A stretch of DNA of 64,000 nucleotides from Nitrospirota bacterium (lineage in GTDB: Bacteria > Nitrospirota > JACRHL01): the NCBI GenBank assembly GCA_029858285.1, contig JAOUFN010000006.1, forward strand, positions 1-64,000, in the 5' to 3' direction. Shown here one piece after another: positions 50,046-58,465 of the stretch (positions are counted from its first letter, which is position 1; each line of letters begins with the position of its first letter). The notes beneath the pieces were generated by a model. That model was given only the letters and a program-made list of their open reading frames with translations, was not told where the DNA came from and ran no database searches. Position numbers and translations under genes: made by a program.

Positions 50046-50831
50046 ATGTTCTTCCATTCATTTCAGGTATCTCCAGGTATCCAGCCGGTCACGCCGACTC
50101 GGGTGCTCGCCCTGGCCCTTGCTGTGGCCATCGCGTTGACACTGTCTGTTGGGGCCGGGCCGGCACGGGCACAGGCTGGCACGTGGGTGCGCCCGGTGAC
50201 GCCGGAGGACGTTGCCCACGCCTTCCAGTGGATCGAATTTTCCGCCCGGCAGGGGATGTCGTGGGCCCAGTACATGCTGGGCACCCTGTACGAAACCGGT
50301 CGCGGCACGCCCGCCGACATGGCGCAGGCTGCCGAGTGGTACCGCAAGGCCGCCGTACAAGGGGAGGCGTCTTCCCAGTATCGGTTGGGCCTGCTGTATT
50401 TCCGGGGTGCGGGGGTGGAGCAGAGCGACGCACTGGCGGTGGAGTGGTTCCAACGGGCGGCGGAGGCCCAGCAACCCGAAGCGCTGGCGGCCATGGGGGA
50501 TTTGAGCGCCACCGGGCGCGGGGTGGTGGTGGATTTGGCGGGTGCGGTCAAAATGTGGAGTGCCGCCGCCGACGCTGGTATTCCAGATGCCCAGTTCAAT
50601 CTGGGCATGGCCCTGGCGCATGGTTCCGGCATCCCCGGTGACCCGGATCGGGCCGCCGACTGGCTGCACCGGGCCGGGCACGGTTTTTTGCAGGCGGGCC
50701 GGGGGGCGGAAGCCATCCGCACCGCCGAAGCAATGCAGTCCCTGTTTCCCGATCACACCCTGACCAGTGATTTTCAGCTTGCCGTGGAGCAGGCGAAATT
50801 CCCTGTGACCAACGGCGGCAAACTGCCGTAA
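50046..50831 (+). CDS. Exported SEL1-repeat protein
   Basis: A 261-residue protein. The signal peptide contains VLALALAVAIALTLSVGAGP and is cleaved near ARAQA (residue 43). Four to five SEL1 repeats follow, such as YMLGTLYETGRGTPADMAQA, YRLGLLYFRGAGVEQSDALA and FNLGMALAHGSGIPGDPDRA. GGGAGGGG precedes the ATG; a GTG six bases upstream is equally in frame. It is the last member of the TPR/SEL1 run on this strand and is followed by a long non-coding stretch. Confidence 0.88.
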   Translation: MFFHSFQVSPGIQPVTPTRVLALALAVAIALTLSVGAGPARAQAGTWVRPVTPEDVAHAFQWIEFSARQGMSWAQYMLGTLYETGRGTPADMAQAAEWYRKAAVQGEASSQYRLGLLYFRGAGVEQSDALAVEWFQRAAEAQQPEALAAMGDLSATGRGVVVDLAGAVKMWSAAADAGIPDAQFNLGMALAHGSGIPGDPDRAADWLHRAGHGFLQAGRGAEAIRTAEAMQSLFPDHTLTSDFQLAVEQAKFPVTNGGKLP

Positions 50832-50911
50832 CCGCCCAAGGGCGCTTCCGGGGCGGGAGGGGCTTTGAAAACGACAGAGTCGGGTTGGCGCGGGCCGAGC
50901 CGCCCCCTAAA

Positions 50912-50944
50912 ACGGGCTCCCCCGGAGAGGGTGGGGGAGCCCGT
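50912..50944. terminator. Perfect 12-bp hairpin after the SEL1 gene
   Basis: ACGGGCTCCCCC pairs with GGGGGAGCCCGT around a 9-base loop, 80 bases after the SEL1 stop. It lacks a T-tract, so it may be an RNA-stabilising or Rho-assisted hairpin. Confidence 0.6.
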
Positions 50945-52315
50945 TGGGGTTGGGGCGTTTGCACGTACGGAGACGGGCCCGTACCACCAACGCAGGCACC
51001 CCTCCGGGGAAGGGAGAGCGGGACGGGGGAGGGGGATGTCCGAACTGACGACGCTCCCAGAATCCGGCGCGCACCATGCCCGTCTCCATCCCCATATGGA
51101 GGGCGCGCCGCACCAATCGCCCCCTCCCATTTCGGAGGGGCGGGTTGCATCATCAGGGACTTGCCTCGTCCCGCCGACCCCAAAGGTCGGCCAAGCCACA
51201 CAGCACACGTCGGTGGATTCCCCCTGTTACGCAATATCGATGCCGGGACGGCCGATGCGGTTTAATTGGGAGTATGTACATTTAAAAAACAGTATGTTGC
51301 GTGAAATTTGTGGATTTCCTGGCGTATTTTCCAGGAATCCAGGTAAGAAAACGGTTACCCATGCGGAGCGTTTCTTTTCTCTGGCCCGGCATATTGCGGA
51401 CCGGTATTTATGCGCAAAAAGCAGCTTGAAACCGCGTTAGGAAAACGGTAAAGTGTGAACACCAGCGGCGCAGGTGTTGGTCGCAGCAGGGTCTTTTGTG
51501 GCGATCCAGTCACAGTACGAGAGTGGGGGTGGCCGCAGCGGTTACCTCCTTCGCATGTGCGGCGGCGGACCGGGGCAGTTGCGCGATACCCCCCCACCCA
51601 CCTCGCGGGCGGCCACCGGCCGTCGCCGCACTCTTCCACACCCTGCTATCCGGCGAGCGGCCCTTGGGTTCACTCCGGGGGAGCGACGCCCCGTCCCTCC
51701 TGTTCTCCGTGAAATGATTGCGTGAAATGATTGGTTGTGGGCGCTCTGGCCCTTGGCAAGCTGCGGTTGCCCGCCGCCGTGGGAGCACCCCCACCCCCTC
51801 GCGATGCACCGGGCCGTGCCACGGGTTTTCGGCGAATACGCCAGCGAGAATTCCCCCACCCCAATGCGAAAAGGGAGCGGACCGGCGTGTGATGGCCGGT
51901 CTCGCTCCCTTCGCTTCCCCTCGCTGACCCCCCCTTTTTTTTCGCTCCCCCGCCGGGACCGATACCCCTCTCCAGAGGTGTGATGCGCGGCGGTGGCTGG
52001 ACCCTGATCCCCGCTGGCGGGTGGGGGGGGGGAAGCGTTTGGGGATCGGATGACCCTTGCGGGTCTGTCCGGACCACCGCCGACGCTCACAACGACTTTT
52101 TCGGCCGTTTTTTCGGGAGCTTGAATAAAATCTTACAAACGGTGGGGATATTTTCATGTATCACCATGGGGGTATCGCAGCGACGCGCCATTCCGGGTAC
52201 CTTACCCGCGTGGAGGAACTACGCCGTCCGACCGATCGACCGTTCGGCTCCACGCCGTGGACCAGGGCGCGGGTCAGGGGCCACGGGCCGAGAGGGATGG
52301 GCCAGGCGAATGGAG
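50945..52315. other. Gene-poor region
   Basis: I see no convincing protein gene in 1.4 kb. A 66-codon frame at 51240-51440 (start ATGCCGGG, aromatic and basic, ends LKPR) lies in locally AT-richer DNA but has no ribosome site and no recognisable family. The rest has irregular GC-rich frames in all six phases, several C- and G-runs, and an AT-rich patch at 52095-52160 that may carry the promoter of the membrane protein at 52434. It may be decayed DNA or hold an unrecognised RNA. Confidence 0.4.
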
Positions 52316-52419
52316 CCGAAGGATGGGGCCGAAGGGTGGGGCCGAAGGGTGGGGCCGAAGGGTGGGGCCGAAGGGTGGGGCCGAAGGATGGGGCCGAAGG
52401 ATGGGGCCGAAGGATGGGA
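52316..52419. repeat. 13-bp tandem repeat, eight copies
   Basis: The unit CCGAAGG(A/G)TGGGG repeats eight times without spacing, just upstream of the membrane protein start at 52434. Since 13 is not a multiple of 3 it is unlikely to be coding. Copy-number change would alter the distance between promoter and gene. Confidence 0.93.
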
Positions 52420-52433
52420 TTGACCGTGGCCGC

Positions 52434-53660
52434 ATGACAGGAACACAACGCCATAACCGGAAGGGGCGCAAGCGCGGCGCGGCACGAGCCCTGCCCAGTC
52501 TGCTTGCGTCTGTAACCGGGTGGGCAGGGGTATGGTGGCTGGCGCCGGTGCTGGGGGCGGGTTTTTCTGCGTCCGGCAGGGCGGCGGGCGGAGTCCCCGC
52601 GTGGATGATGTTCGTGGGGGGAATTTGTCTGAGCGTGGCCCTGTGTGGGCTGGTGCTGTCGTGGCGGCTGATGCGCCAGCGAGGGGAGGTGTGGCGACAG
52701 GCCTTGAGTGTGGATGGCTGGTCCCAGTGGGTGTTCGGGCTGTCCGGGGTGGCCATTGCGGCGGGCGTGCTGGGGGGGGAGTGGGCGGCGTCGGCGGGGG
52801 TGGTGCCCGCCCTGGTTCCGGGCATGATGGGGCTGTTTCACCAATTGGGCAGGGAAAAAACCCGCGAACGCCATAAACCCGAGGCGCGGACCCCCGCCGC
52901 GGGTCGGCCCTGGGTGCGTTGCAGTCGCGGTCGCGTGGCGCTGGTGGCGCTGGTGGACATGGGGCTGCTGCTGGCGGGATTGAGCCTGGTGGACTCGGTG
53001 ACCGCGACCCTGCGCATCGGGGTGGGGGATCCCCAATGGGGAATTGCCGCCCTGTCGGTGCTCACCGTGGTGGTATTTGCCTCCCCCGGCGGTTGGTTGC
53101 TGGCGGCGATGCGCGACCCGGATGCCCCCGGCAAGTATTTGGTGGAACGCCGGGTGTTGGGGAGGGAAACAGCCTATACGCTGGTGCTGGGGCTGGTGGT
53201 GCTGGCGGCAGGTGTGGTGTGGCTGACGCTGTGGCCCCACTGGGTGCGGTCCGGCAGCCTGCTGGGCATACGCCTGTGGCCGTCCGCGTTCCTGATCTGG
53301 AACCTGTCCTGGGCGGCCGGGCTGGTTGTTGCGGGATGCGGCCTGTGCCGCACCTGGACCTGGTCCCCGCTGCTGGCAGCGGTGGTCACCGGCGCCGGAA
53401 GCGTGGTGGTGCTGGGTAACCGGGATCTGTGGCTGGTGGGCCTGCCACGGGTGATTGGAAACCACGGTCTGGCCGAACTGCTGACCACCCTGCTGGCGCT
53501 GGCCTTGCTGGTGATGCTGGGGGGAATATGGGCGGCCTTCTGGTTTGCCTGGTTGCGGCTGCTGGGGGAGCCTGATGGCCTCTCCGTTTCCCCGACTTTG
53601 CCGGGACCGGATGTGCCGTCAAAAAAGACGGCTGCGGACCCTCCGTACGGGGAACACTGA
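52434..53660 (+). CDS. Polytopic membrane protein of unknown function
   Basis: A 408-residue protein with a basic N-terminus (RHNRKGRKRG) and about ten hydrophobic helices, for example SVALCGLVLSWRLM, FGLSGVAIAAGVLG, LVALVDMGLLLAGLSLV and LTTLLALALLVMLGGIWAAF. A charged central loop (REKTRERHKPEARTPA) sits near residue 145. I recognise no transporter family signature. The ATG is 14 bases after the 13-bp repeat array and has no strong ribosome site, so its expression may depend on the repeat region. It ends at a hairpin shared with the convergent TPR gene. Confidence 0.68.
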   Translation: MTGTQRHNRKGRKRGAARALPSLLASVTGWAGVWWLAPVLGAGFSASGRAAGGVPAWMMFVGGICLSVALCGLVLSWRLMRQRGEVWRQALSVDGWSQWVFGLSGVAIAAGVLGGEWAASAGVVPALVPGMMGLFHQLGREKTRERHKPEARTPAAGRPWVRCSRGRVALVALVDMGLLLAGLSLVDSVTATLRIGVGDPQWGIAALSVLTVVVFASPGGWLLAAMRDPDAPGKYLVERRVLGRETAYTLVLGLVVLAAGVVWLTLWPHWVRSGSLLGIRLWPSAFLIWNLSWAAGLVVAGCGLCRTWTWSPLLAAVVTGAGSVVVLGNRDLWLVGLPRVIGNHGLAELLTTLLALALLVMLGGIWAAFWFAWLRLLGEPDGLSVSPTLPGPDVPSKKTAADPPYGEH

Positions 53661-53677
53661 GGGGGGGCGAAACAGCA

Positions 53678-53712
53678 CAGCCCGCCCGGACCTGACGGTC
53701 CATGGCGGGCTG
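53678..53712. terminator. Hairpin between convergent genes
   Basis: CAGCCCGCC pairs with GGCGGGCTG, with an inner GGACC/GGTCC stem in the loop. It lies between the membrane protein (ends 53660) and the TPR gene (ends 53829) and may serve both. Confidence 0.6.
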
Positions 53713-53828
53713 TGGAGGTCGGACGGCAGGGAGAGGGGAGGGCTGCCGGGCCGACCGTTGGTGGACGCGGGGGTGATATCCCCGCGCCGCTGACTCGTCA
53801 TCAGCTGCTGTGCATCAGGCGCCCCGCA

Positions 53829-54488
53829 TCAATTGCTTTGGCTGAGTGCCGCGACGCGGGCCTTCTCGGTTTCCCGCTGCAACTGGGCAAGCTGCCGGGT
53901 AAGGCGCTTGGCACCGCGGGCGTTGCCTGTGCGCTCCTGGATGTCGATCATCCGCCGCAGGGCGTACTCGCTGTCGCCCACCAGCGAGCGATAGTGCTCA
54001 AACTGCTGCAGACTGCTCTTGTAGTCGCCGTTGAAATAGTGCAATTCCGCGAGGCGCGCCAGAGGTTCCGGAGCTGCCGGATAGCGGCTGATCCAGTGAC
54101 CATAGATCGCCTCGGCGTCGGCGTAGCGCTGCTGGCTTTCATAGGCACGGGCCAGCCGCTCCATGGCCGGAGCGTAGAGCGGGGCCACCCGGTGTACCGA
54201 CTCCAGAACGGCGACGTCGTTCTGGTAGCGGGGCAGGTCGAGGAAGCCGCTCAGATAGGTGTGGCGCACCATGTTCTCGGGGGCCATGGCCACCGACGCG
54301 GCCATGTACTGCAGGCCCAGTTCGCCATAATTTCCGAGCACCACGGCCACGCCGCGGACGAAGTATTCACCTCCGGTGCCGCCCCCGCCGTCCTTGACCA
54401 TGTCCAACGCCAGTGCGGGAGCGGTTGCGGTCATCGCCCACAGGGCGGCTGCGGCGGTTATGGTCTTGAGCGTCTTCTGCGTGTTCAT
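53829..54488 (-). CDS. Exported TPR protein
   Basis: A 219-residue protein with a signal peptide (TITAAAALWAMTATAPALAL, cleavage near residue 28). A Gly-rich GGGGTGGEYFVRG segment precedes helical TPR-like repeats such as RLARAYESQQRYADAEAIYG and RLAELHYFNGDYKSSLQQFE. It ends in a charged helix. GGGAGAG lies upstream of the ATG. It is the eighth TPR/SEL1-type gene in 16 kb and belongs to the same envelope-directed group. Confidence 0.82.
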   Translation of the reverse strand: MNTQKTLKTITAAAALWAMTATAPALALDMVKDGGGGTGGEYFVRGVAVVLGNYGELGLQYMAASVAMAPENMVRHTYLSGFLDLPRYQNDVAVLESVHRVAPLYAPAMERLARAYESQQRYADAEAIYGHWISRYPAAPEPLARLAELHYFNGDYKSSLQQFEHYRSLVGDSEYALRRMIDIQERTGNARGAKRLTRQLAQLQRETEKARVAALSQSN

Positions 54489-55770
54489 CGGCTGGCTCTC
54501 CCGTCGTGTGTGATTTGCCGCCCCGGACGGGAAATTCCGGTCCCGGGCATCCTTCCCTCCGGCTTGCGGCCAGGCCCGACCGCCCCTTCATGGGGGCGGC
54601 CGGGCAGGCCTGTTGTGCCAAAGGTGAAGGTGTGGCCTTTTCCTTAGGGGCACGAACTGCCGGTGATGTCGTCTGGCGATAAGATCCCCGTAACTTCCCC
54701 TCACCAGCCGGTCCGGTGCCCGCCACCCCGCGAGGGGTTGGGGTGGCGGGCCGCCCAAATGGCCGGCGTCTCGGGTGGTGGGAAGGCCGGACGCAAACGG
54801 TGCGGTGTTCGCGTCCGGGGACGGGGATGGCCGGCTATCGGGCGTTACCGGTCTTGGCCATCGCCAGGTGTTACGGTGGTCCCTCCCCGGGGGGGATGGC
54901 CCGCCGTCTTGAAAATTTCCACGCCCCTGCCAGAGTGGCGGTGCGGGTATGAGGCTCTCCCGGCCGGGGCTGTGCCTCGGCCTGGTCCGGGTGCAATTGG
55001 TTCCGGGGGCGGAACGCGGCCTCCACATCAGCGGAAAGACCGGCCAGCTCCGGAGAACGGCCCAAGCGGCCCGGCGTCGGGACGTAGCGCGGCACACCCG
55101 CAGGGGGGATCGCCGACGATGGCAGTACGTCACCACCGGGCACCTTCCGGTCCAGTTGGGAGAGCAAGGATTTGCGGGACAACAGTCCGCCGTTGACCGA
55201 ACCGCCACGGCAGCCGTCTGTGGCGGTCGCCACCCGATTTGTTTCCGGCACCTGCACGTTCGGTCCTCGCTCCCGTCCATCGAACTGACGCCCCTCGGTT
55301 CCGCCCGATGCGGAGCGCGGTGGCGCACGGCAGGGAGAATCAACTTTGGTGCCAAAATGTATAATTTATGAATAATTATTAGATATCAGCGAGTTCGGAT
55401 TGAGTAGCGCTCCGTGGGGTCTTGGCGCAGGGCGGGGTGCGGCACGTTTCTGTGCAGGAATACCGTTCAAAAATGTGCCGGAATGGAACCGCACGCACTG
55501 GCGGGGCAGGGCCGAAAGGATGGGGAAAGGCGGCCCGGAGCAGGAAAGGGGATTTCTGCATTTCCGGGCCGCCCGGGGTGCTTGCCGCGCCAGGTGGGTG
55601 TGCGTCAGGTGCGCGGCATGGCGAGTGAGAAACCCCGGGTCGGTGTGTGGTACGTCAGGAGCCCGGGGTCTTTCGTTGCCTTGGACGACCACAGGTGATG
55701 GGAAGTTCCCGGCGGGAAAAGTTTTTATGGGCTGGATGGGGAAAGGCCGGAGGTGTCAGCAGCGGGGGAA
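54489..55770. other. Gene-poor region
   Basis: No confident gene is seen in 1.3 kb. A hairpin (GCCCGACCGCCCC with GGGGGCGGCCGGGC) lies at 54572-54604. A minus-strand frame at 54871-55257 (GTG start with GAGGA 7 bases upstream, 128 residues, Pro/Arg-rich, no family) is the best candidate. An AT-rich promoter-like patch at 55345-55385 reads toward it. Frames on the plus strand here are Arg/Gly-rich and look like chance. Confidence 0.4.
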
Positions 55771-55806
55771 GGGCGACCGCCCTGTCCCGACTGGGGGCGG
55801 TCGTCC
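55771..55806 (-). terminator. Hairpin after the 57-residue membrane protein gene
   Basis: GGGCGACCGCCC pairs with GGGCGGTCGTCC (one G-T pair) around a 12-base loop, 25 bases past the stop on the minus strand. Its sequence resembles the hairpin after the small membrane protein at 36325. Confidence 0.65.
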
Positions 55807-55830
55807 ATTCCGGGGTGTTGGCTCGAGGGG

Positions 55831-56004
55831 CTAGCCGATCAGCCAGAGCACGCCGATCACTCCCATCCAGATGGCCACGCCCAGCACCAGGGTGCTGACG
55901 TTCGTGGGCGGGAGCTGTTCGGCATCCAGCCGCGCCTTCTTGTAAAGGTACATCTCGGCCAGATCGAGTCGACTTGAGTTTCCGGGCGTTGCGTTCGGAT
56001 TCAT
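55831..56004 (-). CDS. Small membrane protein with its own promoter and terminator
   Basis: A 57-residue protein with a polar N-terminal half (RLDLAEMYLYKKARLDAEQL) and one C-terminal membrane helix STLVLGVAIWMGVIGVLWLI ending at Gly. A clear sigma-70 promoter lies at 56077-56105 and a hairpin follows at 55771, so it is a complete monocistronic unit. GGGGGAT precedes the ATG by about 9 bases. The family is unknown. An inner-membrane tail-anchored topology with the N-terminus in the cytoplasm is likely. Confidence 0.75.
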   Translation of the reverse strand: MNPNATPGNSSRLDLAEMYLYKKARLDAEQLPPTNVSTLVLGVAIWMGVIGVLWLIG

Positions 56005-56076
56005 GGACGTATCCCCCGCTTAACCGACGCTGACGCCAACGCGCCAGCATATCCCGCCGGTTGTGTTGTTGGCTTG

Positions 56077-56105
56077 GTTATAGCGCAGCCAGAGCGGCAT
56101 CTCAA
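56077..56105 (-). promoter_or_regulatory. Sigma-70 promoter for the 57-residue membrane protein
   Basis: On the minus strand TTGAGA (56105-56100) and TATAAC (56082-56077) are 17 bases apart. The predicted transcript starts near 56070, giving a 66-base leader. Confidence 0.75.
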
Positions 56106-56692
56106 GCACAAAAAATGATTATAAAATATTCATTTATGAAAAACCATTTTGGCTTCAACAGGTTGTCGGCGAGAAAAAAATTTTTGGGGTGGTGGGGGCA
56201 GACGGAAAGTCGATCGTCGAACAACGGACGGGGGGGCGATCCTCCTGCCTGAGGGGATGGAATGAAGGGCGAAACTGGATGCGGGCCCCGCCACCACGGC
56301 GGGAGCCGCCGGGTCAATGGGGGGTAGGAGTCACGTCGCAACGGCATTCCCACCGGGTGGCAACGGGCCCGCATCCATATTCTTGCCCGGAACTGCGCCG
56401 CTTCTGGAGGTCGGCACACTTCCGATCCACCCCGGCGCGATCCGGAGTTCCCGGGCACGCGACGGAATGTCATCCACACACACCCGCGCGGGAACAGCCC
56501 GGTGGGGGGGAAGCGGGCCACCGGAACGGGGGATAGGGGAGGCCCTGCCCGGTCACAACCGCTGCCGGGGGAGATTTTCAATGAGGGACGGGTGTGGGCC
56601 GATGACATTGGTCCCCCATCCATATGATGTTTGTCATCCGGGGGGCCGGGGCGGGCCTTGGTGAATCCCGGGGTGGCCGCCGGGGCACCCGC
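56106..56692. other. Gene-poor region
   Basis: It begins with an AT-rich stretch (56106-56190) next to the promoter of the 57-residue membrane protein. The rest is GC-rich with chance frames in several phases and no recognisable domain or ribosome site. I see no convincing gene. Confidence 0.4.
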
Positions 56693-57016
56693 TTACTCCA
56701 TCTCCCGCCGGTACGCGGTATTTGCCGTAAGCCAATCCACCAGTGCACGGTAGGGAATGCGGTGTTTTCTGCCCAGTTTCATGGCAAACAGGCCGGTGGG
56801 GTGGCGCCCCGAAACGCTGGGCGGTTCCCAGCGCATCACCATCTGTCGCACGGTCTCGCGGGATATCCCCAGAATGCGTGCGACCTCGCCGGTAGTGTAA
56901 TCGTGCTGGGGGGGGATATTGGCAGATCGCAAGCGTGCCGCCATGTCGGCCCGGGCGTCCAGCTCCGGCGATGGCGGGGGGGGTGGAGGTGTGGCGGAGG
57001 GGTGTTGCGGATTCAC
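56693..57016 (-). CDS. HTH DNA-binding protein, MerR/excisionase type
   Basis: A 107-residue protein starting with GTG; GGAGG lies 10 bases upstream and decides the start. After a Pro-rich N-terminus (PPPPPPSPELDA) the helix-turn-helix reads YTTGEVARILGISRETVRQM (about residues 40-59). It is followed by a wing with RKHRIPYRALVDWL, the usual end of HTH_17/excisionase-like domains. Such proteins act as excisionases or small regulators in phages. It is the last gene of a minus-strand early operon with the replication-type and Cro-like genes. Confidence 0.8.
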   Translation of the reverse strand: MNPQHPSATPPPPPPSPELDARADMAARLRSANIPPQHDYTTGEVARILGISRETVRQMVMRWEPPSVSGRHPTGLFAMKLGRKHRIPYRALVDWLTANTAYRREME

Positions 57017-57085
57017 AGGTGGGGCTCCTCCGGGGGCTCGGGTTCAGTGGTGGGGGATTGGATGCGGACCGGGACCGGATACAGG

Positions 57086-57532
57086 TCAGGAGGAAGAGCC
57101 GGCAGTTGTTGCGGCCAGAGGATCGAGATGAAACACCTGTCGATAGCGCTCGGTGAAGCGCACGGCAAAGGGATTCTGCGGCATGCGCGCCAAGGTGCGG
57201 CGGATGCCGGTGACCCGTTTGTCACGGGGCGACAGCCACTCGCCGTATTGCCAGGCGGCCATTTCCGGTATCCATACAAATGAAGAGTCGGCGTCGTAGC
57301 TGGCGAATCCGGCCTGGTCCAGCGCTGCCAATGCACGCAGTGCCTGATCCCGGTCCATCCCAGTGTCGTGGCAGAGGTAGGGTACCGGCAGATAATACAG
57401 CCCCAGTGCGTTGGCGTGCGGCCCGGTAATCAGGTACAGGGCGGTGACCTGGGCGGCTGCGCCCATCTGCCGTAACCTGCGGCCGGTGGGCCCGGTCCAG
57501 AATCGTGGGCAAACGCGGGCGGAATCTGTCAT
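57086..57532 (-). CDS. Phage replication-initiation-type protein
   Basis: A 148-residue protein. The segment FWTGPTGRRLRQMGAAAQVT with LITGPHANALGLYYLPVPYL, then an ALRALAALDQAGFASYDADS winged-helix-like part and VWIPEMAAWQYGE, match phage proteins that lie next to replication genes and probably carry a winged-helix DNA-binding domain. The exact role is unproven. CCCGGAG lies upstream of the ATG. It starts 5 bases after the Cro-like gene stop. It is shorter than full replication proteins, so it may be a regulatory version. Confidence 0.7.
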   Translation of the reverse strand: MTDSARVCPRFWTGPTGRRLRQMGAAAQVTALYLITGPHANALGLYYLPVPYLCHDTGMDRDQALRALAALDQAGFASYDADSSFVWIPEMAAWQYGEWLSPRDKRVTGIRRTLARMPQNPFAVRFTERYRQVFHLDPLAATTAGSSS

Positions 57533-57536
57533 CTGA

Positions 57537-57869
57537 TCATCTCCGGGTGTGGTGGCCGGGTACGGCCGCCAGGGGGCTGGTGGTATCAAAGGGCACCTCA
57601 TGGCGCCGGACGTCGCTAATTCGGCTGCCCCCGTCGTGACGGTGTGCGGCAGAACCCAGACACTCGTCGGGGGGGAACAGATCGGGGCGCAGGTTGCAGC
57701 GGCAGACGGCGCCAGAGGTGGCCCGTTCCAGGCGCAGCGCCAGACTCACCCCCACGCGGCGGTGACCGCCAGCCACTTGATACAGGTAACCGACGGTGGT
57801 GCCGCATTCGCGGGCAAGGCGATCCCGTTCCCGGGGGGTGGTGATTTTCATGTAATGCGCCAAAAACAT
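57537..57869 (-). CDS. YdaS/Cro-like DNA-binding protein
   Basis: A 110-residue protein. The N-terminal 60 residues show the YdaS-type HTH pattern: PRERDRLARECGTTVGYLYQ followed by VAGGHRRVGVSLALRLERAT and a conserved Cys-Arg. This family supplies Cro-like repressors in lambdoid prophages. The tail (about 70-110) is unstructured. The gene is divergent from the S24 repressor across a 600-base region with dyads, which is the classical layout of a phage switch. The start at 57869 has only a weak ribosome site; 57851 is an alternative. Confidence 0.8.
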   Translation of the reverse strand: MFLAHYMKITTPRERDRLARECGTTVGYLYQVAGGHRRVGVSLALRLERATSGAVCRCNLRPDLFPPDECLGSAAHRHDGGSRISDVRRHEVPFDTTSPLAAVPGHHTRR

Positions 57870-58465
57870 GTCCAGAACGTAGCAACCAGCTAAATGAGTG
57901 TCAAGGTTCTCTGCGACACTTATCGGTTGTTTTATATCTTGTTGCTAAATGCATATTTTTTGGGCATCACGCGCCGCACGACACCCTTGCAAAATCAAAA
58001 AATCGTAGAAATCCGCATATATGACTTATATGTCAAACACATCTTGTGTGGGGGAAATCCGGACTGGCCTGGACCGAAGTGGGAGCCACGCCGTTTCGCA
58101 AGCAGGTAAGAGGAAACATTGATGAAGAAGGTGCATCCCCATGCAAGTGACCTCCCAGGCGAGGGGACAAGGAAAATTGCTCAAACCGGGTTTCAAGGGA
58201 GAAGGTCGGCGTGATGTGGAGGAGAGGGCGGGTGGGGTGGCCATCGTCTCCAGGGGGGCGGTTTGGCCGTTAGAGCGCTTATACAGTGTGCATTGCACAT
58301 GAGTGGTGGCCGAGCGGGGAGGGTTGAGTCATGGATTTTCGGCGAGCAGGTGACCTGTAATGGTTTCGTAAAGTGTGGTTTGGACAAAGGAAACTGGAAA
58401 TGGGGGCAAAATCTGTAAAAATTCATGTGTTCGGGGATTTATCTTGGCGCAAATTGCGTGGTCTA
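57870..58465. promoter_or_regulatory. Divergent phage switch region with operator-like dyads
   Basis: This AT-rich region lies between the Cro-like and S24 repressor genes. It holds TGAGTGTC-N12-GACACTTA (57895-57922) with flanking GCTAAATG repeats at 57889 and 57943, and a palindrome TGTGCA-T-TGCACA at 58287-58299. A 30-codon frame at 58122-58214 follows AGAGGA and could be a leader peptide. Which site binds CI or Cro cannot be told by eye. Confidence 0.6.

Noticed and set aside
51752-51775. Possible sigma-54 promoter (TTGGCAAGCTGCGGTTGC)
   Set aside because: The GG to GC distance is 12 bases instead of 10, and no gene follows.
54588-55355. 255-codon minus-strand frame in the gene-poor region
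   Set aside because: It is Arg/Pro/Cys-rich with no domain and no good ribosome site. The overlapping 54871-55257 frame is slightly better but still unsupported.
58122-58214. 30-codon frame after AGAGGA in the phage switch region
   Set aside because: The ribosome site is good, but the peptide has no recognisable feature and lies in a regulatory region. It is kept only as a possible leader peptide.
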